DNA from: Candidatus Bathyarchaeota archaeon
GTDB lineage: Archaea > Thermoproteota > Bathyarchaeia > Bathyarchaeales > DTEX01
DNA length: 64,000 nt
Reading direction: 5' to 3'
NCBI GenBank assembly: GCA_018396635.1
Contig: JAGTQE010000001.1
Location: forward strand, 124,001-188,000
The notes below the pieces were generated by a model. That model was given only the letters and a program-made list of their open reading frames with translations, had not been told where the DNA came from and searched no databases. Below, one piece after another: positions 9,728 through 18,992 of the stretch. The translations under genes were made by a program, and so were the position numbers. Position 1 is the first letter of the stretch; each line of letters starts with the position of its first letter.

Positions 9728-10990
9728 TTATGGAACAACCTCCTTATATATTCTGATTGTGTTCTCAGCAACTGTTCTCCATGTGAACATCTCCAGAACC
9801 CTCCTTCTGGCATTTGCGCCACACCTCTTCCTTAATTCCTCATCCTCAAGAAGGATCGTCACAAACTTAGCTATATCGCTTGGATCATATGGATTAATGT
9901 GGAAACCGCATTGGTTTGGACCTGAGGGAACAACCTGCTCCCTTAAGCCACTAACCCCTCTGGCCCCGACAACCACAGGCTTACCCATGCTCATCGCCTC
10001 AGTACACACTATGCCAAACGGCTCATACTTAGATGGAAAAACGCATACATCTGCCGCAGCATAAAACTTTATTCTCATATCTTCGGGAAGAAACTCATAT
10101 TTTAAAATGACTTTATCCCCAAGATTGAGTCTGGCAACTTCTTCTTTTAATAGCTCCTCTTGTTCTCCAACACCAACTACGACAAGCTTCGCTTTTGGAA
10201 CCCTACTTAAAATCTCAGGCATAGCAAGTATGAGTGTATCAGCTCCCTTAACCCAAGTCAACCTTCCTATAAATAATATCATGAACTCATCTTCAGCTAT
10301 GCCAAGACTCCTCCTTACCTGAAGTCTCTCCTCCATTGGAACATTTTCAGGCGCATATTTTTCTGCATCTATCCCATTATAAACAACGCGTATCTTCTTC
10401 TCGTCGTAACCCAAGCTTACAAGATGATCTCTCATAGCATAGCTAACAGTTATTATTCTCTCGGCAGCGTCGGCAGTGAGGCGCTCTAAACGCTTAATCG
10501 TGTCTGAGCCGTCACCGGTTCGCCCCTGCTCCGTGCTGTGCACATGAAATATGAGGGGTTTGCCTAATCCTCTGCTGGCTAATATGCCGCCTATTGAGCC
10601 GAGCCAATCATGCGAGACTATTAGATCAACTTTTCTCTTCTCCATCCTAACTAGATCATTCACTAGCTTGCTTGCCGATAGAATGTTGTAGAGGAAGATG
10701 TCTCCGAAGAACCTTTTGCCGCTCTCTGTCCAACGCTGTATCTCTTCAGGTATAAACATGGGCAGCAGTAGACTTATGTTCATGTTCTCAACTATTGGGC
10801 GGTGTACCTCAACGCCGCCATATATATCTCTTGTCGGAGCATCCTTAGTATGCATTGAAAAGACCGTTACATCATGCCCCATTTTAACAAGCTCTCTAGT
10901 TAAGTATTCAGCATATGTTCCGAGTCCGCCAACGATGTAGGGTGGGAATTCGTAGACGAAGAAGACTATCTCCATTCCGAGTTCTCCCAA
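9728..10990 (-). CDS. GT4-family glycosyltransferase, glycogen-synthase-like
   Basis: VYEFPPYIVGGLGTYAEYLTREL, LFIGRLTWVKGADTLI, PSKYEPFGIVCTEAMSMGKPVVVGARGVSGL. Confidence 0.92.
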   Translation of the reverse strand: MGELGMEIVFFVYEFPPYIVGGLGTYAEYLTRELVKMGHDVTVFSMHTKDAPTRDIYGGVEVHRPIVENMNISLLLPMFIPEEIQRWTESGKRFFGDIFLYNILSASKLVNDLVRMEKRKVDLIVSHDWLGSIGGILASRGLGKPLIFHVHSTEQGRTGDGSDTIKRLERLTADAAERIITVSYAMRDHLVSLGYDEKKIRVVYNGIDAEKYAPENVPMEERLQVRRSLGIAEDEFMILFIGRLTWVKGADTLILAMPEILSRVPKAKLVVVGVGEQEELLKEEVARLNLGDKVILKYEFLPEDMRIKFYAAADVCVFPSKYEPFGIVCTEAMSMGKPVVVGARGVSGLREQVVPSGPNQCGFHINPYDPSDIAKFVTILLEDEELRKRCGANARRRVLEMFTWRTVAENTIRIYKEVVP

Positions 10991-11093
10991 TTACAGAAAA
11001 TAACGTTCTCAATTTAACGTTTTCTCTATTATTTCGATAGAGAGAAAAGCTTATGGCTTCTTCTCAACTTAAGTATTTAAGGGGATTCATCAA

Positions 11094-11330
11094 TTGATAG
11101 CTTTCGTATTCATCAGGGTTGAGCTTGATCAAGTCTCTAAAGTTGCTTATCAGATAATGAAGATTGATGGTGTTGAAGAGGCGCATGAGGTTGCGGGCGA
11201 CATTGACATAATAGCGAAGGTTTCAGCGCGCAACATAGATGATCTAAGCAAAATAGTATTTAAGATTAGGGAGATTAGCGGAGTTCAGGGTACGGATACA
11301 AGAATTGTTCTAGCAAGCTATTTTAGGTGA
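11094..11330 (+). CDS. Stand-alone Lrp/AsnC ligand-binding (RAM) domain protein
   Basis: 78 aa; AFVFIRVELDQVSKVAYQIMKIDGVEEAHEVAGDIDIIAKVSARNIDDLSKIVFKIREISGVQGTDTRIVL; no HTH. Confidence 0.88.
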   Translation: MIAFVFIRVELDQVSKVAYQIMKIDGVEEAHEVAGDIDIIAKVSARNIDDLSKIVFKIREISGVQGTDTRIVLASYFR

Positions 11331-11674
11331 CAGCCTTGAGAAAGCCGATTTCAGATCGCATAAGAGAGATGCAGTTGGGTGGTTTATCGAGAGAAGAGAT
11401 TATCAAAAATCTTTACCTTGAAAAATACCCCATCTTTGAGATAACTGAGACTTTAAATATTTCCTCAAAAGAGCTCAGGGAAATTGAGGATAGACTTAAG
11501 CTCTCCCTGCTTAGGTGCCCCGCTGGCCACAGATTTCTTGAGGATCCGGCCTTACATGCCAACGATGCCCACTATTGTATCGAATGTAAAAGATGGTTTA
11601 ATGAAAGAACTCTTAAGGACGAGATATATCTTGAGATAAGTAGGCTTGAGGAGAAGGAAAAGAGATCAGGTTAG
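11327..11674 (+). CDS. Small HTH plus zinc-ribbon-like hypothetical protein
   Basis: 115 aa; HTH-like SREEIIKNLYLEKYPIFEITETLNIS and CPAGHRF...CIECKRWF; GTG start overlaps the upstream stop. Confidence 0.6.
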   Translation: MTALRKPISDRIREMQLGGLSREEIIKNLYLEKYPIFEITETLNISSKELREIEDRLKLSLLRCPAGHRFLEDPALHANDAHYCIECKRWFNERTLKDEIYLEISRLEEKEKRSG

Positions 11675-11689
11675 TATAAAAAGGCTGTT

Positions 11690-13285
11690 TTATCTATCGT
11701 CTCCAGGTTTCTTCGAAAAACTTGCATATCCCTTTAATTCCCTTATTCTCTCCTCAAGCAAGGCCAATAGTGCAGCTCTAAGATCGTCCAAATTCTCCCA
11801 AGATCTTGGTAGGCTCGCTATTCTTGCGGCTAGCTCCGCATCACCTATTACATTAGCAATCCACCTTTCAAAATCCCCTCTCCTCATATGAAACTCTATT
11901 GATTTTATACTAACCACCTTAAGGGCTTCATAGAATTCTTCAAGGCTATTGGCCATCATGCCTGTGGGCGAAGCAAACGTGTAAAAGAATTTAAATCCCT
12001 TGTAGGTTGGAATCCTCCTAAGTAGCCGGGCATATGTGAATTCAGGTTTATTAATCTCCGCCTCACATCTAGCTTTAAAATCGAGCAACACGCCCATATA
12101 GATAATAAAGGCGTCTATCGGGTTCCCATAAGGGTTGAATGACTCATGAACTATGCTAGATTCGCCACCCCCAGTATACATATAGTAAAAATGATCGCTC
12201 GCCTGAAGATAACGCCATACCCTCAGGAGATCATTGTTATTTAACGCCTTCACTATTAAGCCAACCTCATTGAGCAAATTAAAGGCTAAGCGCTGCTGCT
12301 GGTTGCCCAACCATGCGCTGGTATCACGTTCAACATCGGCCCATGAAATAGTATTATCTGGTGGGACATCTATCACGCCGCATGGAGAATATTTTCTAAT
12401 GACCTCGGAGGGGGTTGACCAGCATAGATTCTCCCACTTATTAGCCTCTATTGGCAGCCATTTTAAGAATTCAAGTATGCCGCTCTCAGCCCAATAATGC
12501 TCGCCAAATGTCTCATAGTCCAAAAATAGTACTATTACTTGGCCAGGAGTATGCGCCAGCCATGCAGCATATTTATCCGCTGTTAGGGGCCATTGATCCC
12601 ATTGCGTTGAGGTAAACCTAAAGCCTATGTCGTCTGAAAGCCTATAGTTGCGCAGTAAAACATTTATAGATGAGCTGGCAGCCCTATAAACGAAGTTTGG
12701 AGACCTCCAACCTAGAATCCTGTCAGCGCCTTCCGTTACTATGGCCTTAAAACCAATGCTTTCAACTGTTCTGGCAATATCATTATTATATAAACACTCG
12801 GTATTCTCGAATGTGCTTGGCACGTAGTTAAACGCATCCTTTATGATCCGCCTATGCATCTCAATCTGCTCAGGAAACTCTGAGCGATCCAGGTCATTTA
12901 GGCTTGAAAGTGAATGATAGTATGTTTGGCCGAGAAGCTCTACGCATCCTGTCTCAACCATCTGCCTAAAAATCTCAAGGAGATCCGGATTCCACCTCTC
13001 ACATTGCTCGATGAAGATTCCTGATAGGCTGAATGCGACCTTAAAGGGTTTCTTCTCCCTCCGGAATCTATCTATCTGCTCTAGAATTATCCTGCTAGCT
13101 GGATAATAGCATCTCTCAGAGACACGTATGAAGATCTCTCTATTAATATTGTGGTCGAAGTATATTTCCTCAAGATTCTTAATGCTGATCTCACGGCGTG
13201 TTATAGCATCTAGGTTGAAGTTTCGGTTTAACCTTAGGGGTTGATGAACCTCAAATAGAAGGCATATGTCTGTCAAACCGATCAC
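11690..13285 (-). CDS. GH57-family alpha-amylase/glucanotransferase-like protein
   Basis: LTDICLLFEVHQPLRLNR, CVELLGQTYYHSLSSL, FLDYETFGEHYW are GH57 motifs. Confidence 0.92.
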   Translation of the reverse strand: MIGLTDICLLFEVHQPLRLNRNFNLDAITRREISIKNLEEIYFDHNINREIFIRVSERCYYPASRIILEQIDRFRREKKPFKVAFSLSGIFIEQCERWNPDLLEIFRQMVETGCVELLGQTYYHSLSSLNDLDRSEFPEQIEMHRRIIKDAFNYVPSTFENTECLYNNDIARTVESIGFKAIVTEGADRILGWRSPNFVYRAASSSINVLLRNYRLSDDIGFRFTSTQWDQWPLTADKYAAWLAHTPGQVIVLFLDYETFGEHYWAESGILEFLKWLPIEANKWENLCWSTPSEVIRKYSPCGVIDVPPDNTISWADVERDTSAWLGNQQQRLAFNLLNEVGLIVKALNNNDLLRVWRYLQASDHFYYMYTGGGESSIVHESFNPYGNPIDAFIIYMGVLLDFKARCEAEINKPEFTYARLLRRIPTYKGFKFFYTFASPTGMMANSLEEFYEALKVVSIKSIEFHMRRGDFERWIANVIGDAELAARIASLPRSWENLDDLRAALLALLEERIRELKGYASFSKKPGDDR

Positions 13286-13348
13286 TTCGTGGCGTTACAC
13301 TTTAGATTGAGCACCCTCAAAATTAAATTTTAATGCAAATTAAAAATT

Positions 13349-13771
13349 GTGATGGTGCCAAAGATGATCATTAAGATGAGCAGAAGTCAAGTTGACGCCC
13401 TCCTTGAGGAGGCGAGAAGAGGCTATCCAATTGAAGTGTGCGGGGCTCTTTTCGGCCTTATAAGCGGGGATGAAGCATACATAGAGGAGGTTGTGCCACT
13501 TAAAAATGTGCTCAAGTCTGAGGTAATGTTCCAAATTAGCCCAGAAGAATTCCTTAGGGTTTTACTGGAGCATGAGAGAAAAGGTCTACGTCACATAGGC
13601 TTCTTTCATTCACATACGGGATGCATAAATCCATCTTCAATAGACCTAAAATACATGAGCTTATGGCCTGAGAGTATATGGGTGATTGTTTCGCATCATC
13701 CAGAGCCCAGGGTTGCAGCCTATCGAGCCATTAATGGTCGTCTTGAGGAAGTTAATGTGCACATAGAGTAG
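13349..13771 (+). CDS. JAB/MPN (M67, JAMM) metallopeptidase
   Basis: YPIEVCGALFGLISGDE and FFHSHTGCINPSSIDLKYMSLWPESIWVIVSH, a JAMM-type HxH...SxxD arrangement. Confidence 0.85.
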   Translation: MMVPKMIIKMSRSQVDALLEEARRGYPIEVCGALFGLISGDEAYIEEVVPLKNVLKSEVMFQISPEEFLRVLLEHERKGLRHIGFFHSHTGCINPSSIDLKYMSLWPESIWVIVSHHPEPRVAAYRAINGRLEEVNVHIE

Positions 13772-13900
13772 GCGTTTTGCTCCTCATTTCATTAACTCTG
13801 CAATCTATGTGTAGACTTTACTCCAACGTTCAACTCCCCTCATAAGCGTCCTCCCTTTTGGGGAAAGAGATAAAAATCCGGTAAAATCTATTAAGAGAAA

Positions 13901-15040
13901 TTGTTGAGCATCATGGGAAAGCTTGTTGTTGTCAAGGTTGGTACAAGCAGCGTAACTAAGAGTGACGGAAGCTTAGACCTCGATGCCATGAGAGCTCTCA
14001 CGGATCAGGTGGCTGAGGCAATTAGGAGGGGTTATCAGATAATTCTTGTAACCTCTGGAGCTATAGGCTCAGGAATAGCTGAGCTTGGGATAAAGCCGAA
14101 ACCGAATGACATAGTTTTTAAGCAGGCTTGCGCAGCGGTTGGCCAAGCGATTCTCATGGAACACTACCGCCAGCTCTTTAGGCGACATGGTTTAAAGGTT
14201 GCGCAGGTTCTCCTGACTAAAGAAGATTTAGCGAACAGGGTTTCCTACATCCATGTATGCAATGTCCTCGATAGGCTGCTCAGCCTAAACGTCGTCCCAA
14301 TAATAAATGAGAATGACGTCACGTCGGTTGATGAGATAATGCCAGTTATGAAGGGTTATAAGGTTAATTTCAGCGACAACGATATATTGTCGGTTTTAAT
14401 AGGTAATGCTGTCCAAGCAGATCTAATTGTAATTCTATCAGATGTCGATGGCCTTTATGATGCTAATCCCAGCAAGAAGAAGGATGCTAAGATAATCCCG
14501 GTGGTCGAAAAAATAACGCCTGAGCTTAAGATGGTGGCTGAGGGTAAAAGCACCCTTGGTAGAGGTGGAATGAAGACTAAACTTCAGGCCGCTGAAATAG
14601 CTATGCAAAGCGGCATACCACTTATAATAGCGAATAGCCGCAGAAAAAATGTGCTGATAGACATATTAGATGGGAAGAATGTGGGAACATACTTTAAGCC
14701 TCTAGGCGGCAGGATGCCGAGCATTAAGAGCTGGATAGCTTACGGAGCTGGGGCAAAGGGGCAGATTAAAGTTAATGAAGGGGCCAAGCAAGCTATCCTT
14801 AGGGGCGCAAGCCTACTCGCAGTTGGAATCGAAGATGTTTCAGGCCAATTTAAGATAGGTGATGTAGTCAGCATAGTTGGGCCAGATGAAAAGGAATTTG
14901 CGCGCGGCATAGTTAATTACTCCAGCGATGAGATAAACTTGATTAAGGGTTTAAAAACCTCACAAATAAAAAAAGTTTTAGGCTATATTAGAAGAAATGA
15001 AGTTATCGTTAGGAAGCTCATGTACGTGTTTGGTGAGTGA
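13901..15040 (+). CDS. proB: Glutamate 5-kinase with C-terminal PUA domain
   Basis: MGKLVVVKVGTSSVT, ILVTSGAIGSGI, SDVDGLYDANPS, GRGGMKTKLQAAEIA; PUA-like C-terminus. Confidence 0.95.
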   Translation: MLSIMGKLVVVKVGTSSVTKSDGSLDLDAMRALTDQVAEAIRRGYQIILVTSGAIGSGIAELGIKPKPNDIVFKQACAAVGQAILMEHYRQLFRRHGLKVAQVLLTKEDLANRVSYIHVCNVLDRLLSLNVVPIINENDVTSVDEIMPVMKGYKVNFSDNDILSVLIGNAVQADLIVILSDVDGLYDANPSKKKDAKIIPVVEKITPELKMVAEGKSTLGRGGMKTKLQAAEIAMQSGIPLIIANSRRKNVLIDILDGKNVGTYFKPLGGRMPSIKSWIAYGAGAKGQIKVNEGAKQAILRGASLLAVGIEDVSGQFKIGDVVSIVGPDEKEFARGIVNYSSDEINLIKGLKTSQIKKVLGYIRRNEVIVRKLMYVFGE

Positions 15041-15045
15041 ATTAG

Positions 15046-16308
15046 ATGGGTGAAAGCATAGAGGATTTGGTTTTAAATATATGCAAGAAGGCTAAGGAAG
15101 CATCATACATCTTGGCTAGGCTTCCCACTGAGACAAAAAATAAGGCTCTATACAACATGGCGGACGCCTTAGAAGATCACGCTGAAGAGATTCTTGAGGC
15201 TAATAGGATAGATGTTGAGACTTCCAGGGCTAGGGGTGTTAAAGAGTCGCTGCTTGATAGGCTAATTCTGAATAAGTCGAGGATTTCAAAGATGGCACAG
15301 TGTTTAAGAGAGGTTGCCGAGTTGCCAGATCCAGTTGGCGAAATAGTGAAGACATGGGTTAGACCAAACGGTCTGATAATTGGTCAAATAAGAGTTCCCT
15401 TAGGCGTAGTGGCGGTAATCTATGAGTCACGGCCAGATGTAACCTCGGACGCAGCCGGCATATGCTTAAAGTCGGGTAATGCGGTTATATTGAGGGGTGG
15501 CTCCGACGCCATAAACTCAAATGTTGTTATAGGCAAGATTCTGAACGAGGCAGCTGTCAAGTCAGGCATTCCTGATGGCGCTATACAGGTTGTTCCCATA
15601 ACTGATAGAAGAGCCGCCATAGAGCTTATGAAGATGAGAGATTATGTTGATGTGCTCATACCTAGGGGTGGGGCTGAGCTCATTAGGGCCGTCATAGAGA
15701 ACGCTAAGGTTCCAGTTATCGAGACTGGGACAGGCAACTGTCACATATATGTTGAGAGCGACGCTGACCAAGAAATGGCCATAAAAATAATTATTAATGC
15801 TAAGTGTCAAAGGCCGGGAACATGTAATGCGGCTGAGAAGCTGCTAGTCCATAGGGATATTGCACCAGTCTTCCTGCCAAAGGTTATAAGCGCTCTTAGG
15901 GCTCATGGCGTTGAGGTTAGAGGGTGTGAGGAGACACTTAAAATAGTGCCTGACGTTAAGCCAGCAACCGAAGAAGACTGGTACACTGAGTACTTAGACC
16001 TAATAATCGGCGTTAAGGTTGTCAGTGGAATAGATGAAGCCATAGCGCATATAAACAAGTATGGAACAAAACACTCCGACGCCATTATAACCTCAGACTT
16101 CAATAAGGCACTTCACTTCATTAAGAACGTGGATTCGGCAGCCGTTTACTGGAACGCCTCGACCCGCTTTACCGATGGGAATCAATATGGGCTTGGGGCC
16201 GAGATAGGCATAAGTACCCAGAAACTCCATGCTCGTGGACCGATGAGCGTACAGCATTTAACCACAATCAAATACTTCATCCTTGGACGCGGACATGTAA
16301 GGGAATAA
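15046..16308 (+). CDS. proA: Gamma-glutamyl phosphate reductase
   Basis: VRPNGLIIGQIRVPLGVVAVIYESRPDVTSDAAGICLKSGNAVILRGG, GTGNCHIYVE, ARGPMSVQHLTT. Confidence 0.97.
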   Translation: MGESIEDLVLNICKKAKEASYILARLPTETKNKALYNMADALEDHAEEILEANRIDVETSRARGVKESLLDRLILNKSRISKMAQCLREVAELPDPVGEIVKTWVRPNGLIIGQIRVPLGVVAVIYESRPDVTSDAAGICLKSGNAVILRGGSDAINSNVVIGKILNEAAVKSGIPDGAIQVVPITDRRAAIELMKMRDYVDVLIPRGGAELIRAVIENAKVPVIETGTGNCHIYVESDADQEMAIKIIINAKCQRPGTCNAAEKLLVHRDIAPVFLPKVISALRAHGVEVRGCEETLKIVPDVKPATEEDWYTEYLDLIIGVKVVSGIDEAIAHINKYGTKHSDAIITSDFNKALHFIKNVDSAAVYWNASTRFTDGNQYGLGAEIGISTQKLHARGPMSVQHLTTIKYFILGRGHVRE

Positions 16309-16372
16309 TTGAGTTCAAGCAGCGGGCGTCAGCATCCAAATGATTTTTCTTCTCAGCTAGCTTTGTTGCTCC

Positions 16373-17362
16373 TTACGGCGCCTTAATATCCTTATATATT
16401 TGTGAGCAGCAGGTTTGCGAGAATCTAACTTCCAGACCTAAGCTCTTCGCTATCTCTATAGCCTCAGTGCTTGGGAAAGCTATTGCGTTAACGCCAGCCT
16501 CAACCGCCAGTTTATCTAGCATAAGCCTATAAGCCCTCTTAGGTCTCGCACATCCGAGCGCAATCGGTACATGAGGCATTAATAAGCGGGCCCTTGTAAT
16601 GACGCCTATCACAGCTTCGGGTGGCGGTGGGCTGACATGCTCCATTTTCGTCCCCTTAATTGGAAAGAACACTATTATGATTAGGGCTGACGGCTCATAT
16701 TTCGAGATCATTTCTATCGCCTTGAACTCACCCTTTATTACACCGTAATGTAGCCCGACAAGAACGTGTGGCGTGAAGGGGACTCCAGCCTCCTTTAAGG
16801 CTCTAAGTGTCTCAGCATACTCCTTGAGTGAAGCCTTTAGGTGGTATACTTCTCTAACGGTTTCCTCCGAACCTATTATATCGACTGATATGGCATCTAC
16901 GCCAGCCTCCTTAAGCCTCACAGCGGTCTCAAAATCTATTAACCCAGTATGAACCACAATTGTCAGTCCCAACCTCCTCTTAACCTCAAATATGGCATCT
17001 ATGAACCTCCATATGGGGACGGAGCCATTGGGTAGGCAGCCCCCGCTCACCAGGCAGCCGATTGCCCCATTTCTCTTCAAGCTAGAACAAACCTCTATTA
17101 GCCTGTCCGGCGTTGTTGCAGGTATCATCGTCTTAAGGAGCTTGCCACAACAATGATCGCAGTTCAGTGAACAGTATAGACCAGTAATCGATATTGATGG
17201 AAAAATGTTCGGAAACGACCTGAAATATTTGTTATTGTAATGAGTGAAGCCCGGCGCATAAAAGTATATTCTTCTTCCAAATGTCTGCCAGCTTATCTCT
17301 CTCGCCCTGCTTATCTCCCTTTGAAGATCCTCTTCTCCAGCTCTGATAAGCTGCCACCCCAA
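16373..17362 (-). CDS. Radical SAM protein, biotin-synthase-like (LipS1 candidate)
   Basis: GLYCSLNCDHCCGKLL (CxxxCxxC), VSGGCLPNGSVP, SVDIIG; conserved C-terminal ALGCARP and CCSQIYKD. Confidence 0.8.
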   Translation of the reverse strand: MGWQLIRAGEEDLQREISRAREISWQTFGRRIYFYAPGFTHYNNKYFRSFPNIFPSISITGLYCSLNCDHCCGKLLKTMIPATTPDRLIEVCSSLKRNGAIGCLVSGGCLPNGSVPIWRFIDAIFEVKRRLGLTIVVHTGLIDFETAVRLKEAGVDAISVDIIGSEETVREVYHLKASLKEYAETLRALKEAGVPFTPHVLVGLHYGVIKGEFKAIEMISKYEPSALIIIVFFPIKGTKMEHVSPPPPEAVIGVITRARLLMPHVPIALGCARPKRAYRLMLDKLAVEAGVNAIAFPSTEAIEIAKSLGLEVRFSQTCCSQIYKDIKAP

Positions 17363-17447
17363 AGATAATTCAGCCCCCTCAATATTAAAGAAATTGAGTT
17401 ATACTTTTATTTGTTATAATCATAATTGCTGAGGTGAGGTTAGAGTC

Positions 17448-17966
17448 ATGGGTGAGGGGTATCCTGAGAAGGCTTATAAGCTGGCGTTTAAATATGAGGC
17501 TGAGTTTGGAAGCTGCCCTCAAGCAGTCTTAAGGGCGGTATATGAAACCCTCAACATTAAGGGGATGGAGCCCATAATTAAGTCAGCGCATGCCCTAGCC
17601 GGAGGCCTGGGACTAAGCGGGTGTGGAACGTGCGGCGCTCTCTCCGGGGGAGCCATGGCGTTAAGCTTCTTCTTTGGAAGAAGCTTAGAAGATATGGGTA
17701 AGGGCAGGTTTCTAAAGTCTTACGCCAAGGCGAAGGAGCTATATGATAGGTTTGTAAGCGAGTTTGGAAGCTGTATCTGTAAGGATGTTCAAATAAAGAT
17801 TTTTGGAAGATCATTTAACCTATGGAACCCGGAAGACTATGAGAAGTTTGAGGAAATGGGTGGCCATAGAGATAAGTGTACCGACGTCTCTGGCAAAGTG
17901 GCTAAATGGGTTGTTGAGATACTGTTGTCAGATGAGGGCGTGAAGAGGCAGCTAGGTATATCTTAG
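17448..17966 (+). CDS. C_GCAxxG_C_C family redox-type protein
   Basis: FGSCPQAVLRAV, LGLSGCGTCGALSGGAMALSFFFG, EFGSCICKDV, HRDKCTDVSGKVAKWV. Confidence 0.85.
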   Translation: MGEGYPEKAYKLAFKYEAEFGSCPQAVLRAVYETLNIKGMEPIIKSAHALAGGLGLSGCGTCGALSGGAMALSFFFGRSLEDMGKGRFLKSYAKAKELYDRFVSEFGSCICKDVQIKIFGRSFNLWNPEDYEKFEEMGGHRDKCTDVSGKVAKWVVEILLSDEGVKRQLGIS

Positions 17967-17974
17967 CTAGCCGC

Positions 17975-18955
17975 TTACCCTCTTCCCCCAGATATTTCGG
18001 AGATTAGTGCTGCTATCATTAGTGGAAGTATGACTGTCGCATCCCCCTCAATAGTTACATGCTTTGCGTTCTCCTTAACCTTACCCCATGAGATTGCCTC
18101 GCGCACCCTGGCCCCGGATAAGCTGCCATCCCATTCGACAGCCGTAGTTATATAAACTGCGTAGTCTAAGCCCCCCTTAAACTGGTTCCACCATATTACA
18201 TGGTGTTTTGAAATGCCTCCGCCAATTATTAGAGCACCAGTCCGCTTAGCGCTAAATATTATGTCATTTATCTCCTGCTCATCCTTAAGAATGTCGATTT
18301 TAAATTTATGGTCTTGCGAGAACAGCCATATCTGGTAGCCAACAGCCCCATCGGTTATGCCTGGAACATATACTGGTATATTGTTTCTAGCAGCCCAGTG
18401 GAGTAGCGAGTCTTCGCTGCAAAGCCTCAAACCTATCTCCTTGCTGAGCTCACGAGTCGAGATCTCCCTCACCCCCTCACCCCAAAGAGCCGATAAGAGC
18501 TCACGCATCTTCTCTTCAATAATTATGCCGTAGCTCTCATTTGGAATCAATATGTTTCCTAGGCGATTTATCCCTCTCCTATGAAGCTTCTTGTCGTCTA
18601 AATCGAATGATCCACGATAATATTTCTTCCAGCACCTAGCTAGGTCATGGTCTAGGGTTCCACACGTTGTTACGATCACATCTATTAGGCGGCGTTTAAC
18701 CATCTCCCTTATAACCCCCCTGGTTCCAGTAGCCACAATACATGCTGGGAAAGAGAGAAACTTCACGCATTCTTTGTCAGCAATCATCATCTTCAGGATA
18801 TCTATGCCTCTAACAATCTTCTCAGCGGTAAATCCCCAAGCCCCCCTCATCTGTTCAACGAGCTCACTAATACTCATGCCTTCCCGAAGATCATAGTCTT
18901 TGATCGCTTCAAGATCGCTGATCATAGCGCTCACCTTAGAGGATAAGAGGAGCAT
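17975..18955 (-). CDS. dys: Deoxyhypusine synthase
   Basis: TTCGTLDHDLAR, VYVPGITDGAVGYQIW, GGGISKHHVIWWNQFKGGLDYAVYITTAVEWDGSLSGARVREAISWGK (the catalytic-type Lys region). Confidence 0.95.
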   Translation of the reverse strand: MLLLSSKVSAMISDLEAIKDYDLREGMSISELVEQMRGAWGFTAEKIVRGIDILKMMIADKECVKFLSFPACIVATGTRGVIREMVKRRLIDVIVTTCGTLDHDLARCWKKYYRGSFDLDDKKLHRRGINRLGNILIPNESYGIIIEEKMRELLSALWGEGVREISTRELSKEIGLRLCSEDSLLHWAARNNIPVYVPGITDGAVGYQIWLFSQDHKFKIDILKDEQEINDIIFSAKRTGALIIGGGISKHHVIWWNQFKGGLDYAVYITTAVEWDGSLSGARVREAISWGKVKENAKHVTIEGDATVILPLMIAALISEISGGRG

Positions 18956-18992
18956 AAAATATATTGTTTTATCCCCCGGGGCTTCACTGCAG

